The translations under genes were made by a program, and so were the position numbers. Below the pieces are notes generated by a model. The model was given only the letters and a program-made list of their open reading frames with translations, ran no database searches and was not told where the DNA came from. This document shows, piece after piece, positions 45,476-57,200 of a stretch of 64,000 bases of DNA (the stretch's first letter is position 1; each line of letters starts with the position of its first letter). This DNA is from Cycas panzhihuaensis (taxonomy: Eukaryota; Cycadophyta), in contig CM041465.1 of the NCBI GenBank assembly GCA_023213395.1, positions 119,729,741 through 119,793,740 of the forward strand, written 5' to 3'.

Positions 45476-45950
45476 GATTGCAGAAAGGAGCAAGCAGATC
45501 TACGACAACAATGCGTCAACAAAATCGAGACAATGATAGCCACGGCAATTCCAACAAAGATTCCAACAACAATAGCAGCAACCCCCTCGACCAAATCGAG
45601 GTGCCTATCGAGGAGGTCAAAGAGGAAGGGGGGGTTTTAGAGATGGCAATCAATGCTACTTCAATCAATTTGCAGATGAGGACAAATTATTTTGTGCTTA
45701 TCATTCATCCAAGGTTTATCAAACTTGGATCATTGACTCTAGAGCTACTCAACACATGACTGGGAGTGAAGAACTCCTTTGCAACATCAAGGAAGGAAAA
45801 GGTCAATCAGTGACCTTTGGCAACAATCAATCTGTCAAGATTTCTGGCATAGGCACAATAGCTCCGTTTCATTCTTCTTCTAATCCTTCCTCTACATTTC
45901 CCAATGGCAATACCTACTTTATACCTTCCATGGACAAAATCTTGTAATAT
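45476..45950 (+). pseudogene. Copia-A protease region
   Basis: After a frameshift comes an Asn/Ser-rich linker (45478-45620) and then the protease start WIIDSRATQHMTG (about 45722). The motif should be DSGA; here Gly is Arg. It continues VTFGNNQSVKISGIGTI and ends near MDKIL at 45945. The catalytic Asp is kept, but the loop residue is lost and the frame is broken between Asp and the rest. Confidence 0.7.
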
Positions 45951-45974
45951 GTTAGCAAATTAGACGAGCAACAG

Positions 45975-46900
45975 ATGAGCGTTTTGTTCAAAAATGAGAA
46001 ATGTGTAATAAGTGACAAAAATGACCAAGTAGTAGCTGTTGGATATGAGGATATTGGCCTCTACAAATTGGATGCTAATAACATAACACTTGATTATGCT
46101 TACTCTAGTTCCATTATCACTCAAAACTTATCCAAGATGCAACTTTGGCAAAAACGTCTAGGCCATTTGAGCTTAGACAATCTCAAACAGATGGTGAACA
46201 AAAACATGGTACAAGGACTTCCGAAGATATATGGCACAAAATGTCTTTGTGAAGCATGTATAATGGGGACACAACATCGCTTACCTTTCCCTAAAGGCAA
46301 AGCTTGGCCTACATCACATCCTTTGCAACTAGTACACTCAGATTTGTGTGGACCTATGTCCACCGCATCCTTTGGAGAAGCTTTGTACTACATCTCCTTC
46401 ATTGATGACTTCTCTCATAAAGTCTGGGTCTATTTCATCAAGCATAAGTCTGAAGCATTTTCAAAGTTCAAAGAATTCAAGGTTGAAGTGGGGAACGATT
46501 TTGGCCAATCCATCAAAACACTAAGGACAGACAATGGAGGTGAATTTACTTCAAATGAATTCATCTAATTCTGCAAGGATAATGGCATTCGAAGACAACT
46601 TACTATTCCTCACACTCCTTAACAAAATGGAGTCCCCGAAAGAATGAACAAAACTTTGGCTAATAAAGCCAAAGCAATGATGCATACAAAAGGACTCACT
46701 CGAGTTTACTGGGCAGAGGCATTCCACACAACTGCATATGTGGCAAATCGAAGTCCAACTACAGCAGTCACCGACATCACACCATAGGAGGCATGGTCTG
46801 GTAAAAAGCCAACTGTCAGCCATTTGAGGACTTTTGGGTGTACTGCTTATATGCACATCCCGACTAACAAAGAACAAAATTAGACAAGGATAGTCTAAAA
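45975..46900 (+). pseudogene. Copia-A integrase
   Basis: 197 open codons (45975-46568) hold the pre-integrase HHCC module (LWQKRLGHLSLDNLKQM, CEACIMGTQHR) and the core (LVHSDLCGPM, FIDDFSHKVWVYFIK, LRTDNGGEF). The frame then meets TAA at 46566, TAA at 46621 (in TPxQNGV) and TAG near 46786, but stays readable: VPERMNKTLANKAKAMM (catalytic Glu kept), YWAEAFHTTAYVANRSPT, GKKPTVSHLRTFGC. All three catalytic residues are present. Confidence 0.85.
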
Positions 46901-48050
46901 TGCATCTTTGTAGGTTATGTCGTTCATAGCAAAGCTTACAAGTTGTATGATCCCATTGGAAAGAAAATGCATCTCTCAAGAGATGTAATCTTTGCTGAAG
47001 ACGATCATAAGGAGTTGCAAACAACATCCATGCAATGCCCCATTAACAAAGGCAAAAAGATTGTTGAGGCTTTCCTTCCCTCTCAATCTTCAACTCCATG
47101 TACATCATCTGCACCTGTTGGACCGTCCACATCATCAGATTTAGCTCCACTTGATCCTAGCACATCTTCTGTTGATCAAGCACTTAGACCAGAAAATCTT
47201 GAGGTTTAAGTCACATCAATTAAAAAGTTACCAAAATGGTATACTCAAACAGTGCAAGACGACCACATCATTGAAGGAAAACATCCATCAAAATACAGGC
47301 AGTAAACCAATTTTGCACTTATGGATGAAGTGCTATGTGTTGATGAGCCTTCTACCTTTGAGGAGGCTTCTAAAAATGAAAATTGGAAGGCTGCCATGGA
47401 TGAAGAAATCCATTCTATTGAAAAGAATGGTACTTGGGATTTGGTCAAATTGCCTAAATACAAACAGGCAATCAGTTACAAATGGGTCTACAAGACCAAA
47501 TTCCATTATGATAGTACACTTAAGCGGCAGAAGGCTCGCCTTGTGGCAAAAGGGTTCAAACAAAAGGAAATCATAGACTACGAGGAGACTTTTGCACCAG
47601 TGGCTAATGTGAACACCATCAGACTCATCTTGCCCTTAGCAGCTCAATGCAAATGGCCAGTTTTTCAGATGGACGTGAAGAGCGCCTTTCTTAATAGCGA
47701 TCTTCAAGATGAGGTATACTTGGAGCAACCTCCCAATTACAAGGTACAAGGCAAGGAGCATTTAGTTTGTCGCCTAAAAAAGGCATTATATGGCTTGAAA
47801 CAAGCTCCAAGAGCATGGTACTCAAAGATCGATGATTACTTCTTGAGACATGGGTTTCATCGATCTACTTCAGATCCTAACTTATACATCAAAGATAAAA
47901 AAGACCATGTTGTTTTTATTGTTTTATATGTAGATGACTTAGTGATCACTGGCAATGACACTAAGATGATACAGATTCTCTAAGATGACTTGAGGAGGAG
48001 TTTCAAGATGACAGATCTTGGACTTCTCCATTATTTCTTAGGCTTTGAGG
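46901..48050 (+). pseudogene. Copia-A reverse transcriptase
   Basis: In one frame: VGYVVHSKAYKLYDPIGKKM (integrase end), a Ser/Pro-rich linker, two stops, then 220 open codons (47321-47983) with [92 protein letters not shown] and VLYVDDLVITGN. The catalytic residues are all intact. TAA follows at 47981, then KMTDLGLLHYFLGFEV and a frameshift near 48050. It is the best preserved LTR-type RT in the window. Confidence 0.9.
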
Positions 48051-48848
48051 TATGGCAATGTGCTATATCTTCATCTCCCAAGCAAAATATTCTTGGAACA
48101 TTTTGCAGCAGTTCAGGATGCATGACTGCAAGCCATCGCCTACATCCATGGAGAATGGAACAAAGCTTACTCTCAATGAGGAAGTTGCACCTGCAGATCC
48201 CACTCTTTACCGGCAGTTGATTGGTAGCCTCATTTATCTCACCAACACTCGACCGGATATTTCATTTGCAGTTGGGATTTGTTCACGATACATGTCTCAA
48301 CCCAATCAGAAATATTAGAATGCAGCTAAACACATACTCAAATACATCAAAGGCACATTGCAGCATGGCCTTGAGTATGCACATGATGAGAACTTCACTC
48401 TGGAAGGGTTCTCAGATTTTGATTGGGCAGGTTTTGAGGATAACAGGAGATCAACCTCGAAATATTACTTTTTCCCTTAGTTCAGCAATTGTTTCATGGA
48501 GTTGCAAGAAGCAACCCAATGTTACCTTCTCCTCTATTGAAGCAGAGTACGAAGCTGCAGTCAGTGCAACTTGTGAAGCTATCTGACTACATCAGATTCT
48601 TTGAGAACTTGGACTTGAGTAAGATCATCCCACCAGGATTTATTGTGACAATCAAAGTGTGCTCAAACTAGCCAAGAATCTTGTATTTCATGCAAGGACC
48701 AAACACATTGAAGTTCATCATCATTTCATCAGAGAGTATGTGCAAAGTGGTGAGATCAACCTTCAATATCGACCAATGTAACAATGCATCAAGAAATATC
48801 TTTACCAAGCCACTTGGTAGAGAAAAATTTGTAAAATTTAGAGATGTT
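48051..48848 (+). pseudogene. Copia-A RNase H
   Basis: SWNILQQFRMHDCKPSPTSM, LYRQLIGSLIYLTNTRPDIS, LKYIKGTLQHGLEY, then SDFDWAGFEDNRRSTS and, after a frame change, SWSCKKQPNVTFSSIEAEYE, followed by the FVKFRDG-like end in several frames. The element breaks off at 48848, twelve or so codons before the polypurine tract seen at 19732. Confidence 0.8.
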
Positions 48849-50370
48849 GTTCTGTTCCTAGTGGTTGAAGCTCATTTTGAATACCTCATTCAAACTTGTT
48901 CAGTAAGAGCCTGCTTTGCTTGTAATGTAATAAAACCATAAGCAATTGAACCAGCACCTATTGGAAGTACAGAGAAATCGTGGAATGTAAAAAGTTGTCA
49001 TTGAGGTGCTGTGGTGAAGCCCTACTTGGCTCACTTTATGCCTGTAGCTATACCTATGTCCTTTATATTGCGTGATGTGAATTTGTACCTATTGTTTGTG
49101 CGTTTATGCACCATAGTTATGCCCTTTGCGTCTTTGTTTACGTGCTCCTCATGACTGTTTGCATATCACTCCTTAATTATGTGATTGTGTTGCTATCTGC
49201 ACAACCATTGATGCTCCTGCTACTCATATTATCGCCTTGCATAACCTACCTACACAACCATTGATGTTCCTGCTACTCATATTGCCGCCTTGCATAACCT
49301 ACCATTGATGCTCTCGGTACTCCTACGTTTTTGTGGTGTAGACCTCAAGAGAAGATTTGACACTTCCACGGCTCTCTAAGCGTTGGTTTTGAAGTTATTG
49401 ATGCCTTAATTGTGTCTACATTGATCAAAGGGACCGAAAGAATGCACCTGGTTTGAATGTCATTTGACGGAAGTATCATTCTTGTCCTTGGAAGTAAAAC
49501 GAATTCCTTCAACCAACATTGCTCAACGTTTGCCACATCTCCATGCTCATTTATTGGCCTCTAATTCAGCTCTTTCACTTGAGCTTCATGCTCATTCAGC
49601 TACCCAATTGTAAGCACAAATAAGAGAGGCTTCACTACAAGAAGAAAATGCAACATATGCAAAAGCAATAACAATCGTACATTCAGTTGTAGTGTGTGCA
49701 ACCATGGCAAAGGAGCATTTGATCAAAGCCTTGTTAAATCTATAAGAGATAAAGCCAGATATGATGACGTAGACGATTTCATGGGCAATTTCGATCGATT
49801 TATATCGATTTGATCTGGTCTTTGACGAAGAACAATCATGTAGGAGGAGAAATTTCGATGTATTCTAGTAAATTTTCGCAAGTTGATTTTGAGATAAGAA
49901 AAATATTTTTTTTCAAAGTTATGAACATGATTTAATTCGATTGAATGGTATCTTAAAATCTGTGGACACTAAGGTGGATGGGGTAGATTTAATAATTTTT
50001 TATAAAGTCAAAATTAGAATAAATCAAATTGAAATTTAATTTGAAGTTTGTTAGCCTCCTAGCAGTTAAGCCCTTGGTTCTATGCAACTACAACATGGCT
50101 TGTTGCTAATATGTTAAAAAGGTTAATCCTTTAATGGCATCAATTTATTTTTCATAAAAGGGTGTTTATATATTTTTCCTCATATTTTTGCATCCAGGAG
50201 TCTATTTGTCAAACCGTTTGAACTATTAGAACCATATTTTAGAAGCGGTCATTTTAGTATATAATTTAAAGTATTTTGTTATTGATTTGATAGAGTTATT
50301 TCAGTTTGAAGTGAATGCATGAATACTATATGATGCACCTTTAATCAACTCGTTTTTACATCATGGAGTT
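48849..50370. other. unassigned block between Copia-A and GagEl-C gag
   Basis: About 1.5 kb with no family match. The first 770 bp are less AT-rich and contain a 53-bp tandem duplication (49201-49303, third unit partial). A 63-codon minus-strand frame (49536-49345) has no recognisable motif. It stands where the Copia-A 3' LTR would be, so it is a later insertion, a deletion product or a captured sequence. Confidence 0.4.
49201..49313. repeat. 53-bp direct tandem duplication
   Basis: Unit acaaccattgatgctcctgc... (49201-49253) is repeated from 49254 with about three differences. A third partial unit starts at 49301 (accattgatgctc). Confidence 0.85.
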
Positions 50371-50870
50371 GAGTGACATCATAGTTTTTGTACTTGAAGA
50401 GAATGAGTACTATTTAACAAACTTTCCTTTTCTCTTACCTAAATACACATAAATAAATTATAAATGTTGGGCAATCAAAATAGAAAGTATATTTGTGTAT
50501 AAGAAGTTATGAAAAATCATCATTAATGGTTATGATGCTTTAATTAATGTAAAAGGGAAAGAAAACTTTAAGAAGAAAAATAAAATAATGATTGATATTA
50601 TGCTTATTGCATTAAACAAAGATGAGCTTCTGCATTTCCACCATTTTCTCATCCTTGCAATTTGTGATGTTGGAATCGCTCAAGAAGCCTGGAACCTCTT
50701 GAAGGATGTGCATGAAAAAACCCCTGAAAAGGTACAAGAGATTGCTAAAATGGCAAATAGTTTTTGTGATGCAGGTAAAAAGGACGAATAATTTATATAA
50801 GATGCAAAAGAAAAAATTCGTCTTGAAGAACAGGTTATATACAACAACTTAGCCAAGAATTAGAAAAATA
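50371..50870 (+). pseudogene. GagEl-C copy 2 gag
   Basis: Across a few stops: NYKCWAIKIESIFVYKKL, IINGYDALINVKGKENF, then an open piece (50588-50791) MIDIMLIALNKDELLHFHHF, AQEAWNLLKDVHEKTPEKV. The W-A-I-K and EAWNLLKDxxE signatures are those of the UBN2/DUF4219-type gag of Ty1/copia. Copy 1 has the matching EAWNLLKDVYERSPQEV. No zinc knuckle is seen. Confidence 0.6.
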
Positions 50871-52373
50871 AGTTGAAGAAGAAAGCCATAAAGGAGAATA
50901 ATCAGGCTGATTCTAGTAAAAATGAATATCACATAGATTCATCTGATGTCTTTTGTGATAAAGAAGGAAAATATGTATATGAACCTATTTCTGAAAATAG
51001 GTCCTCTGTTGATGAAGAAATATGTAAACATAATGATGATTGTAACAAAGTAATTCAAAAATCTTTATTACACATTCTTGAAGATGAACTTATTATTAAA
51101 GCGACAGATGAGTATGATGATTTGACTCTAATTTGTTATTCAAAATCTGAAAAAAAGAAGAAAATGAAGAACTAAAGACTAAGAAGGAAATTATTTTACC
51201 TATATTTTCTTCTAGCATCTTAAATTATAGCACTTTACCAAAGAATATTATATTGCAGGTTGTTGAGAAGACGAAGCTTAATCTTGAAAGAACCTATAAG
51301 AGTGGACAATCTGAAGTTAGTTTTAGGCAACATTCTTCATAAGTGATACAATATGGAGACAGTTGTCTTAATTGAAAATTGGGATAATATCACCATGATT
51401 TCTGTTGATAGAATTGTTGTTAAATTTCAATTGACACTAGGTCACACAGTTGTATGTCTATACACAGAATTCTTTATGGTTTCATTTAATATCGCAACAT
51501 TTTTAGCTCTTGCCATTGAAGAAGTTCAAGTTGTGTTCACATATCTAGCAAAGATACTAGAAAATTCCTTCAAAGAAAGGAAAGATACTTTGGCAAAAAT
51601 TGGAATGCTACTTAGACAGAATCTTATAACAGAATATGTTTAAACAATTTGTTGTACAATTCTGACAGGATATTTAATCATGAAGTCGAATCATGTTGTG
51701 GTGGTATGTTGTCTTTATGTGACCATAACATTTATTGGGAAGCTTGTACATACGACTGTAATAGAAATCCTATGTGTTCACTGTTTCAATAGCTTCCTTA
51801 GATGGTAAGAAGAAGACAAAATGGTTAGCCAAAAATTTTGTTGAATCAAAACTAGTACCAGTACTCATGATAACTAAGAAAAAATCATCATCCTTCCTTC
51901 TTCTTCAAGAGATCTTTTATTGGTTTATTTTTTATTCAATATATTTAAAGAAGATAGTCGTAGTGACAGAACTTATACTCGCTAATTTAGAAATAAATAA
52001 AGAGAAATCCCTTTTATTCTTCAAAGAAATTTTGAAGTCCAAATCATGTCTTGTCATTTTTTATCTTGGAGATAATGATCATAAAAAAGGATCACACCTG
52101 AAATATGGTCTTTTAGATATAGTTATAGCCATCAACTTAAAGCAACTTAAAAGTCAAAGAATAAAAGATGATGGAATAGATGATTCAATAAAGATGTTGC
52201 ACAGGAATAAAGAGCGCATCATGAACCATTGTTGTATTCCAAGATCAACTAAAGACAAAGACCAAGCTCTCGATATTGTCTTCAAGAAGATACCAAGATT
52301 CAAGTATTGCAAGTTCAAAACAACATCTCATGTTAAGTCAAGTGTTAGTGTTTTGTCAGTCCTCAATGCTTAG
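50871..52373 (+). pseudogene. GagEl-C copy 2 unknown coding region in place of pol
   Basis: Three open pieces: 50873-51175 (acidic, NQADSSKNEYHIDSSDVF), 51353-51643 (METVVLIENWDNITMISVDR) and 51774-52373 (199 codons, Lys- and Leu-rich, ending IVFKKIPRFKYCKFKTTSHV). None shows protease, integrase, RT or RNase H motifs. The end is homologous to copy 1 (IVFKTILRSKRCKFK). Copy 1 has acidic frames at the equivalent places. I do not recognise it; it may be a captured or long-decayed sequence. Confidence 0.4.
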
Positions 52374-52443
52374 TATCATGATGTCATGTTAGTCTTTAGT
52401 ATTCAATCTTTTTGTGGTCTTGACATTAAACAGTAAGGGAAAG

Positions 52444-52612
52444 TGTTAAGAGTTAATATTTAATGTGTTTAGGAAAATATTATGTTTAAGGGTCACTAAT
52501 GTTATAATCCTAAAAAGTATTGTGCCATGGTCTATAGGTTAGTATTTAAATTAATATTAAAGGTCCAACAGAAGCAATATGTCAAGTTATTAAGTGTGTT
52601 TATACACATCTT
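52444..52612 (+). repeat. GagEl-C copy 2, 3' LTR, first part
   Basis: Starts TGTTAAGAGTTAATATTTAATG after the purine tract AGTAAGGGAAAG and matches the 5' LTR up to the word cacatcttt, where Copia-D enters. Confidence 0.85.
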
Positions 52613-52843
52613 TGTTAGAATACAATGTCTAATCCTTTGTATATTAATGTATTATATCTAACCGTCAACTTGTAATATTTAATGTTAAGTGATGTAAACA
52701 TTTTATGTTAGTCAATCTAAAACCCTAATGGGTTATTAGACATCTCGTGTATAAATATGTAATCTATCTCCCATAATGCTCAAGAGAGTTCATTATTTTT
52801 TCTTACATAGAGCTCTGATATGTCTGGCTTCTCTGATCCAGCA
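52613..52843 (+). repeat. Copia-D 5' LTR
   Basis: TGTTAGAATAC to CTGATCCAGCA. About nine of ten bases match the 3' LTR by eye; nearly all differences are C/T or G/A. Confidence 0.9.
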
Positions 52844-52855
52844 TGGTATCAGAGC
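52844..52855 (+). promoter_or_regulatory. Copia-D primer-binding site
   Basis: TGGTATCAGAGC directly at the LTR end; initiator tRNA-Met type. Confidence 0.9.
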
Positions 52856-53957
52856 CATTTTAGGATTTCAACTAGTCAGCAGGAGGATTTCCGTACGATT
52901 GTATGGAGAGGTCTGTACACATGTACGACCGAAAATTTTGTGTCTCAGATCTTGATGAAATTTCACTCGAAGGGGCGCCTCGACCTACTTGTCCTTTTTC
53001 TCTAAAGGAGCAAACCCTAATTCAATTATTTTGATGCCCTAAAAGCTCCTCAAACTCGCACGGCCGCCATTGGAGTATTTTGCTCATTTCTTGTTGTACA
53101 GACATCTATACAGTGAAAATCAGGTATCAAAAGAAAGCTCTTGACATAAGCTTTCTGTTGATATATGACTCGGGGGCTATCACTTTCAGATTTGAAAGTT
53201 ATCAACAACAACGTGAAGAAAACGTAGCCACCACTCTAAGATTCGACTAGCATTTCCTCCTCACTGTGGTGTCCATTCAAAAATCTAGTTGCAGACCTGG
53301 AATCTACTTATTGAGGTCGTTCTTTTGACATCATTTTCGAAGGTTTTCATGAAAGTCGATTTTTTGACTTATTTGGTGACCCGTACTGCCATTCGTATGG
53401 CTGCCGACAGTAGAAATTTGACCCAGGAAAGTACCTTAAATCTTCTCTACTATATTTTCTTGTTCTTGGTTGAATATTCTAGTCTACTTTATTTTATTTT
53501 AAAAAAAAAGGGGGATATATTTGTGTTTGCCTCCATTTCTAGTGTCTTCCTATGGGTAGATAACACTGATTGGCAGCTACCTATTCCCAGCCGTAGAGAC
53601 CCTGTTCGGGGGTCTATAACAATCGTGGCGGATCTATCATTCTTGGCTAAGCACGTTGGGAGTTTGGAACCAATGTGTGAAGTGAGGGGAATCGAAAGGA
53701 CTCAATACCCAGGCCTCAGACAGAACCTGCTCATAGATTTGAGCCTTCACATACCGAAAGGTACATAGGAAAACTCTATAGGACCTTGAGCCCATCCTAG
53801 AGTAGGGAGCCAGACCGACTGTTGAAGCCTCGTAGTGCAATGGTTAGCGGTTAGTGCCACAAAATTACATGTCTCAAATCTCCCTTGGAGGTTTATAGAC
53901 AGTCCTATGAGTCCAAGTAATCCCGTGTCTAGACTTGATAAAATTATTCACCTCATC
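52856..53957 (+). other. Copia-D leader with a tRNA-like segment
   Basis: About 1.1 kb between PBS and the gag ATG (53958). A 159-codon frame (53289-53768) has no domain I know and is probably fortuitous. The segment 53825-53894 looks tRNA-derived (separate entry). Confidence 0.5.
53825..53894 (+). ncRNA. tRNA-like / possible SINE-head sequence
   Basis: The 70-nt segment has ends AAGCCTC and GAGGTTT that pair over 7 bp (one G-T). A perfect match to the polymerase III A-box consensus TRGYNNANNGG lies at 53833-53843 (TAGTGCAATGG). A B-box-like GTCTCAAATCTCC lies at 53871-53883. The T stem does not pair well, so it is not a functional tRNA. It may be a tRNA pseudogene or the head of a SINE embedded in the Copia-D leader. 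Confidence 0.35.
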
Positions 53958-54880
53958 ATGGCCTCCTCTCTTCAACTTTCCAAGTCTAAAAAACTTTCTG
54001 GTGACAACTATGAATCATGGAAGATCCAAATAAGATTTATACTAATGGATCAGGGTGCTTGGAACTAGACGAAAAGCGTCAAACCTGAACATGCAGACGC
54101 TATTGAAAAGAAGGTGTACCTGGAATAAAAAGGCCTTACACTTGCCTCCATAATTTGTCAGTTGTAGACTCCATCCTGCCTCACATAGCCAACGCCACTA
54201 CTCCTCACAAGGCCTGGACCACATTGAAGACATTGTATCCCCAGAAAAATATTGCACGTGTCACGGCTCTCAAAAACCAACTGGCTACACTACGAATGTC
54301 TAAATCAGAAGACTTTACCTCATTACTTGGATGATTCAAGCCACTTCATGAGAACCTGGTGTCAGTTGGAGTGAATTATTTAGATGGCGACCTCATTGAT
54401 CTTATTATACACAAACTTCCTGCCTAGTTCCAGAACTTTGTCACATCTTATAAGTTGACGGCAGAAATTGCGTAGCCCTCCTTCACTACTATTTGTGGTC
54501 AACTTCTACATCATGAGCAAACTGAAACCAACCTCAAAATTAAATTAGAGAATGCATTCTCATCTAGAGTGAATATTCGAGGTAGGGGCACCACCAACAA
54601 AGGAAATTTTCATGGATCGAACTTAGGGAGAAGACGACCCACAAACTATATATATGGTAGAGGACGATCTTCTCCTCGCTCCACTCTCATACAATACTCG
54701 AGAGGATGACTTGGTTACCAAATCATTTGTTATTATTGTGGAAAAGCTAGTCATTATACCATTGACTGTCGTCACCACAAGGCTGATATGGAAAGGGGGA
54801 TAATAGCTTCCAGTAGCCACTCAGGACAACCCGACAAAAAGGAATCAATTGAGAAAAGGAAGAAGAGACCGCATTTGTAA
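53958..54880 (+). pseudogene. Copia-D gag
   Basis: ATG at 53958: MASSLQLSKSKKLSGDNYES, WKIQIRFILMDQGAWN, then TAG. Further gag is readable across frames to an intact zinc knuckle CYYCGKASHYTIDC (about 54726-54767). The first 37 codons are clean; the remainder has many stops and frame changes. Confidence 0.8.
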
Positions 54881-54899
54881 CAACACTTTCCTCAACAAT

Positions 54900-55250
54900 A
54901 CAAAATAAAAGTCATGATGTTTGATTCATAGACTCTGGAGCTTCTAGGCACATGATCCACAAGTAAACTTTGTTTAACAACATGAGTCCTTCTCAAAATT
55001 GTGGTTCAGTCGAGCCTGGGGCCGACACCACTCATCCAATACAAGGACACAGAATAGTTCCTATTACCATGGTAGATGGAAACACAGAAAAAGTTGGTCG
55101 TGTGCTTTATGTACCAGGGATGACAAAAAACTTGTTATTTGTTTCTCAGTTGACTGACAACAAGCTCTAAGTTCTATTTGATGGTGATGGATGTGTCATT
55201 TTTGATAAATACAAAAGGAACAAAGTAATTGGTGAGGGCATCAAAACCAA
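54900..55250 (+). pseudogene. Copia-D protease
   Basis: FIDSGASRHMIHK (DSGA motif intact, about 54925) followed, past a TAA, by TLFNNMSPSQNCGSVE, VPITMVDGNTEKVGRVLYVP and TKNLLFVSQLTDNKL. The VGRVLYVPG.TKNLLFVSQL block is typical of the Ty1/copia protease end. Confidence 0.8.
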
Positions 55251-56260
55251 TGGATTGTACAAATTTCTTGCCACACTAATTCACTATGCCCTTCATGTAA
55301 CTGAAAATGTTGATAATGAAAAACTTTGGCATTTGCGCTATGGTCATTTGTCCTATGATGCTTTATCCTTATTAAGAAAACATGATATGGTATATGGTCT
55401 CTCGTGGATTGAAAAATCTAGCTCTATTTGCAACACATGCATGATGGGTAAACAACATAAACTACAATTTTCTGCCAACACCACCAGAGCACACTGCAAA
55501 TTGTAACTAATTCATAGTGATCTTTGTGGCCCATTTACTCCTCCATCAGTGCAAGGGGCGCGTTATTATTTGTCTTTCATAAATGATTGGAGACCATAAA
55601 GATCTAGATTTATTTTCTCAAACTAAAATCCAGTGTATTTGACACCTTTCTTAACTTCAAATCCAAAGTTGAAAAAGAAAGCAAATGTAGTATCAAATGC
55701 CTGAGGACTAACAATGGTGGAGAATTCACCTCCAATGAATTCTCATAATACTGCAAGAAAAATGGTATACGAAGGCAATTTATAACTTCCCACACTTCGC
55801 AATCCAATGGAGTGGCTGAGAGGAAAAATAGGACCATAATAGAAATGACTCATTCCCTGTTGAAACAAAAAGGGGTAAGCAACAAATCTTGAAGCAAATA
55901 CAATACAACTGTATACCTTCTCAACAGAAGTCTAACTAAAGCACTAGAGAATGTCACTCTTGAGAAAGCATGGTTAGGACAAAAAATAGATGTTTTACAC
56001 CTTCGAGTCCTTAGATCAATCGTCTAAATGCACATTCCTACTAAAAAGAGAAAGAAATTAGATGATAAAAATAGGAGATGCATTCTTATGGGATATAGTG
56101 AGGTATCCAAAGCATATCAATGCCTAGATCCTCTAACCAACAAAATCTATCCGAGTAGGGATATGCACTTTGATGAATCATCTGATGAAGGCCAAGTTGA
56201 TAGGACAATTGTCCCTACTCAATCAAATGACATCATTTTATCAAGTTGGACTTAATCTCA
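55251..56260 (+). pseudogene. Copia-D integrase
   Basis: Pre-integrase module LWHLRYGHLSYDALSLLRKH, CNTCMMGKQHKLQF (55255-55506), core LIHSDLCGPFTPPS and YYLSFINDW. TNNGGEF-like and SNGVAERK-like stretches follow in shifted frames (55700-55830). The C-terminus is KKLDDKNRRCILMGYSEVSK, AYQCLDPLTNKIYPSRDMHF. The third catalytic Glu (VAE) appears retained. Heavily broken. Confidence 0.75.
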
Positions 56261-56559
56261 CTCTGAGGTACATCAAAGTGAACACCAAGGAACAGAAAAT
56301 ACGCCTCCACCTACCATCACTACAAGTGTTTCTGATGAAGCTACAAATCGAGGATTTCATTCATCTGAACAGAATGAGGTTGTCAACAACTCGATTCAAT
56401 CTCAAAACACCACACAAAAGACAGTGCCAAAATGGTACCTGAAAATAGTGGAGGAATTTGGAGTAAATCTAGGTCTCATTCAAGAAGGGAAAAGAACTAG
56501 AAGTCAAACTCATCTCAGGTTCTCTCCTCAACATGATATCTCATATCAGCAAGCCCAAA

Positions 56560-57200
56560 ATGATCCCCGTTGAAAAGAAGCAATGAATGAAGAAATGGAA
56601 TCAATCCACAGTAATAGAACCTGGGATCTTACTATGTTGCCTCAGGGAAAACCCATCATTGGATGCAGATGGTTGTATAAAATCAAAGAGAAATCTAATG
56701 GTTCAATTGAAAAATACAAGGCCTGACTTGTTGCAAAGGGCTACTCTCAAACTCAAGGAATAGATTATGATGAAACATTTGCTCCTGTCAGTAAAATAAC
56801 AATACTTAGGATAGTGATTGCCTAAGTTGCATAAAATAATTGGCCAGTGTATTAAATGGATGTCAAAGAAGCCTTTCTCAATGGAGATCTTCATGAGGAA
56901 GTATACATGGAGCATCCACCAAGATATGTCACAGAAGGACAGGAGAATCTTGTCTTCAAACTCAATAAAGATCTTCATGGACTAAAGCAGGCTCCTAGAG
57001 CATGGTATACAAAGATGGACTCGTACCTACAAAGCCTTGGAATGAAACGATCAAAAGCTAACTATGGGCTTTAAATTCACGTTGACAAAAATCATCGAGT
57101 CACCATTCTTGTATTGTATATAGATGCTCTGATTCTCACTGGGAGCAACACCAACTGGATCAACTCATTGCGACTTCAATTATAAAAAACCTTCAAAATG
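56560..57200 (+). pseudogene. Copia-D reverse transcriptase
   Basis: [80 protein letters not shown] and VLYIDALILTGSN. The YxDD box has become YIDA, losing a catalytic Asp, so RT is inactive independent of its stops. The first catalytic Asp (MDVKEAF) remains. Confidence 0.85.

Larger units (their letters stand above)
41613..48848 (+). mobile_element. Ty1/copia element Copia-A (3' LTR lost)
   Basis: 5' LTR 41613-42166, PBS, a leader of about 2.5 kb, gag (44702), protease, integrase, RT, RNase H to about 48848. The sequence follows the 19166-19744 fragment up to aaatttagagatg and then diverges, so the polypurine tract and 3' LTR are missing. It is inserted in the GagEl-C copy 2 leader. TTTAT precedes it, but the matching duplication cannot be tested. 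Confidence 0.85.

Noticed and set aside
46551-47027. A 158-codon minus-strand frame
   Set aside because: It is the antisense shadow of Copia-A integrase, which has clear motifs on the plus strand.
49201-49313. Regular direct repeats considered as a CRISPR-like array
   Set aside because: Only two and a half adjacent 53-bp units without spacers; a plain tandem duplication in plant DNA.
53289-53768. A 159-codon frame in the Copia-D leader as a possible gene
   Set aside because: No domain, no partner in related elements, and it overlaps untranslated leader; its length is compatible with chance.
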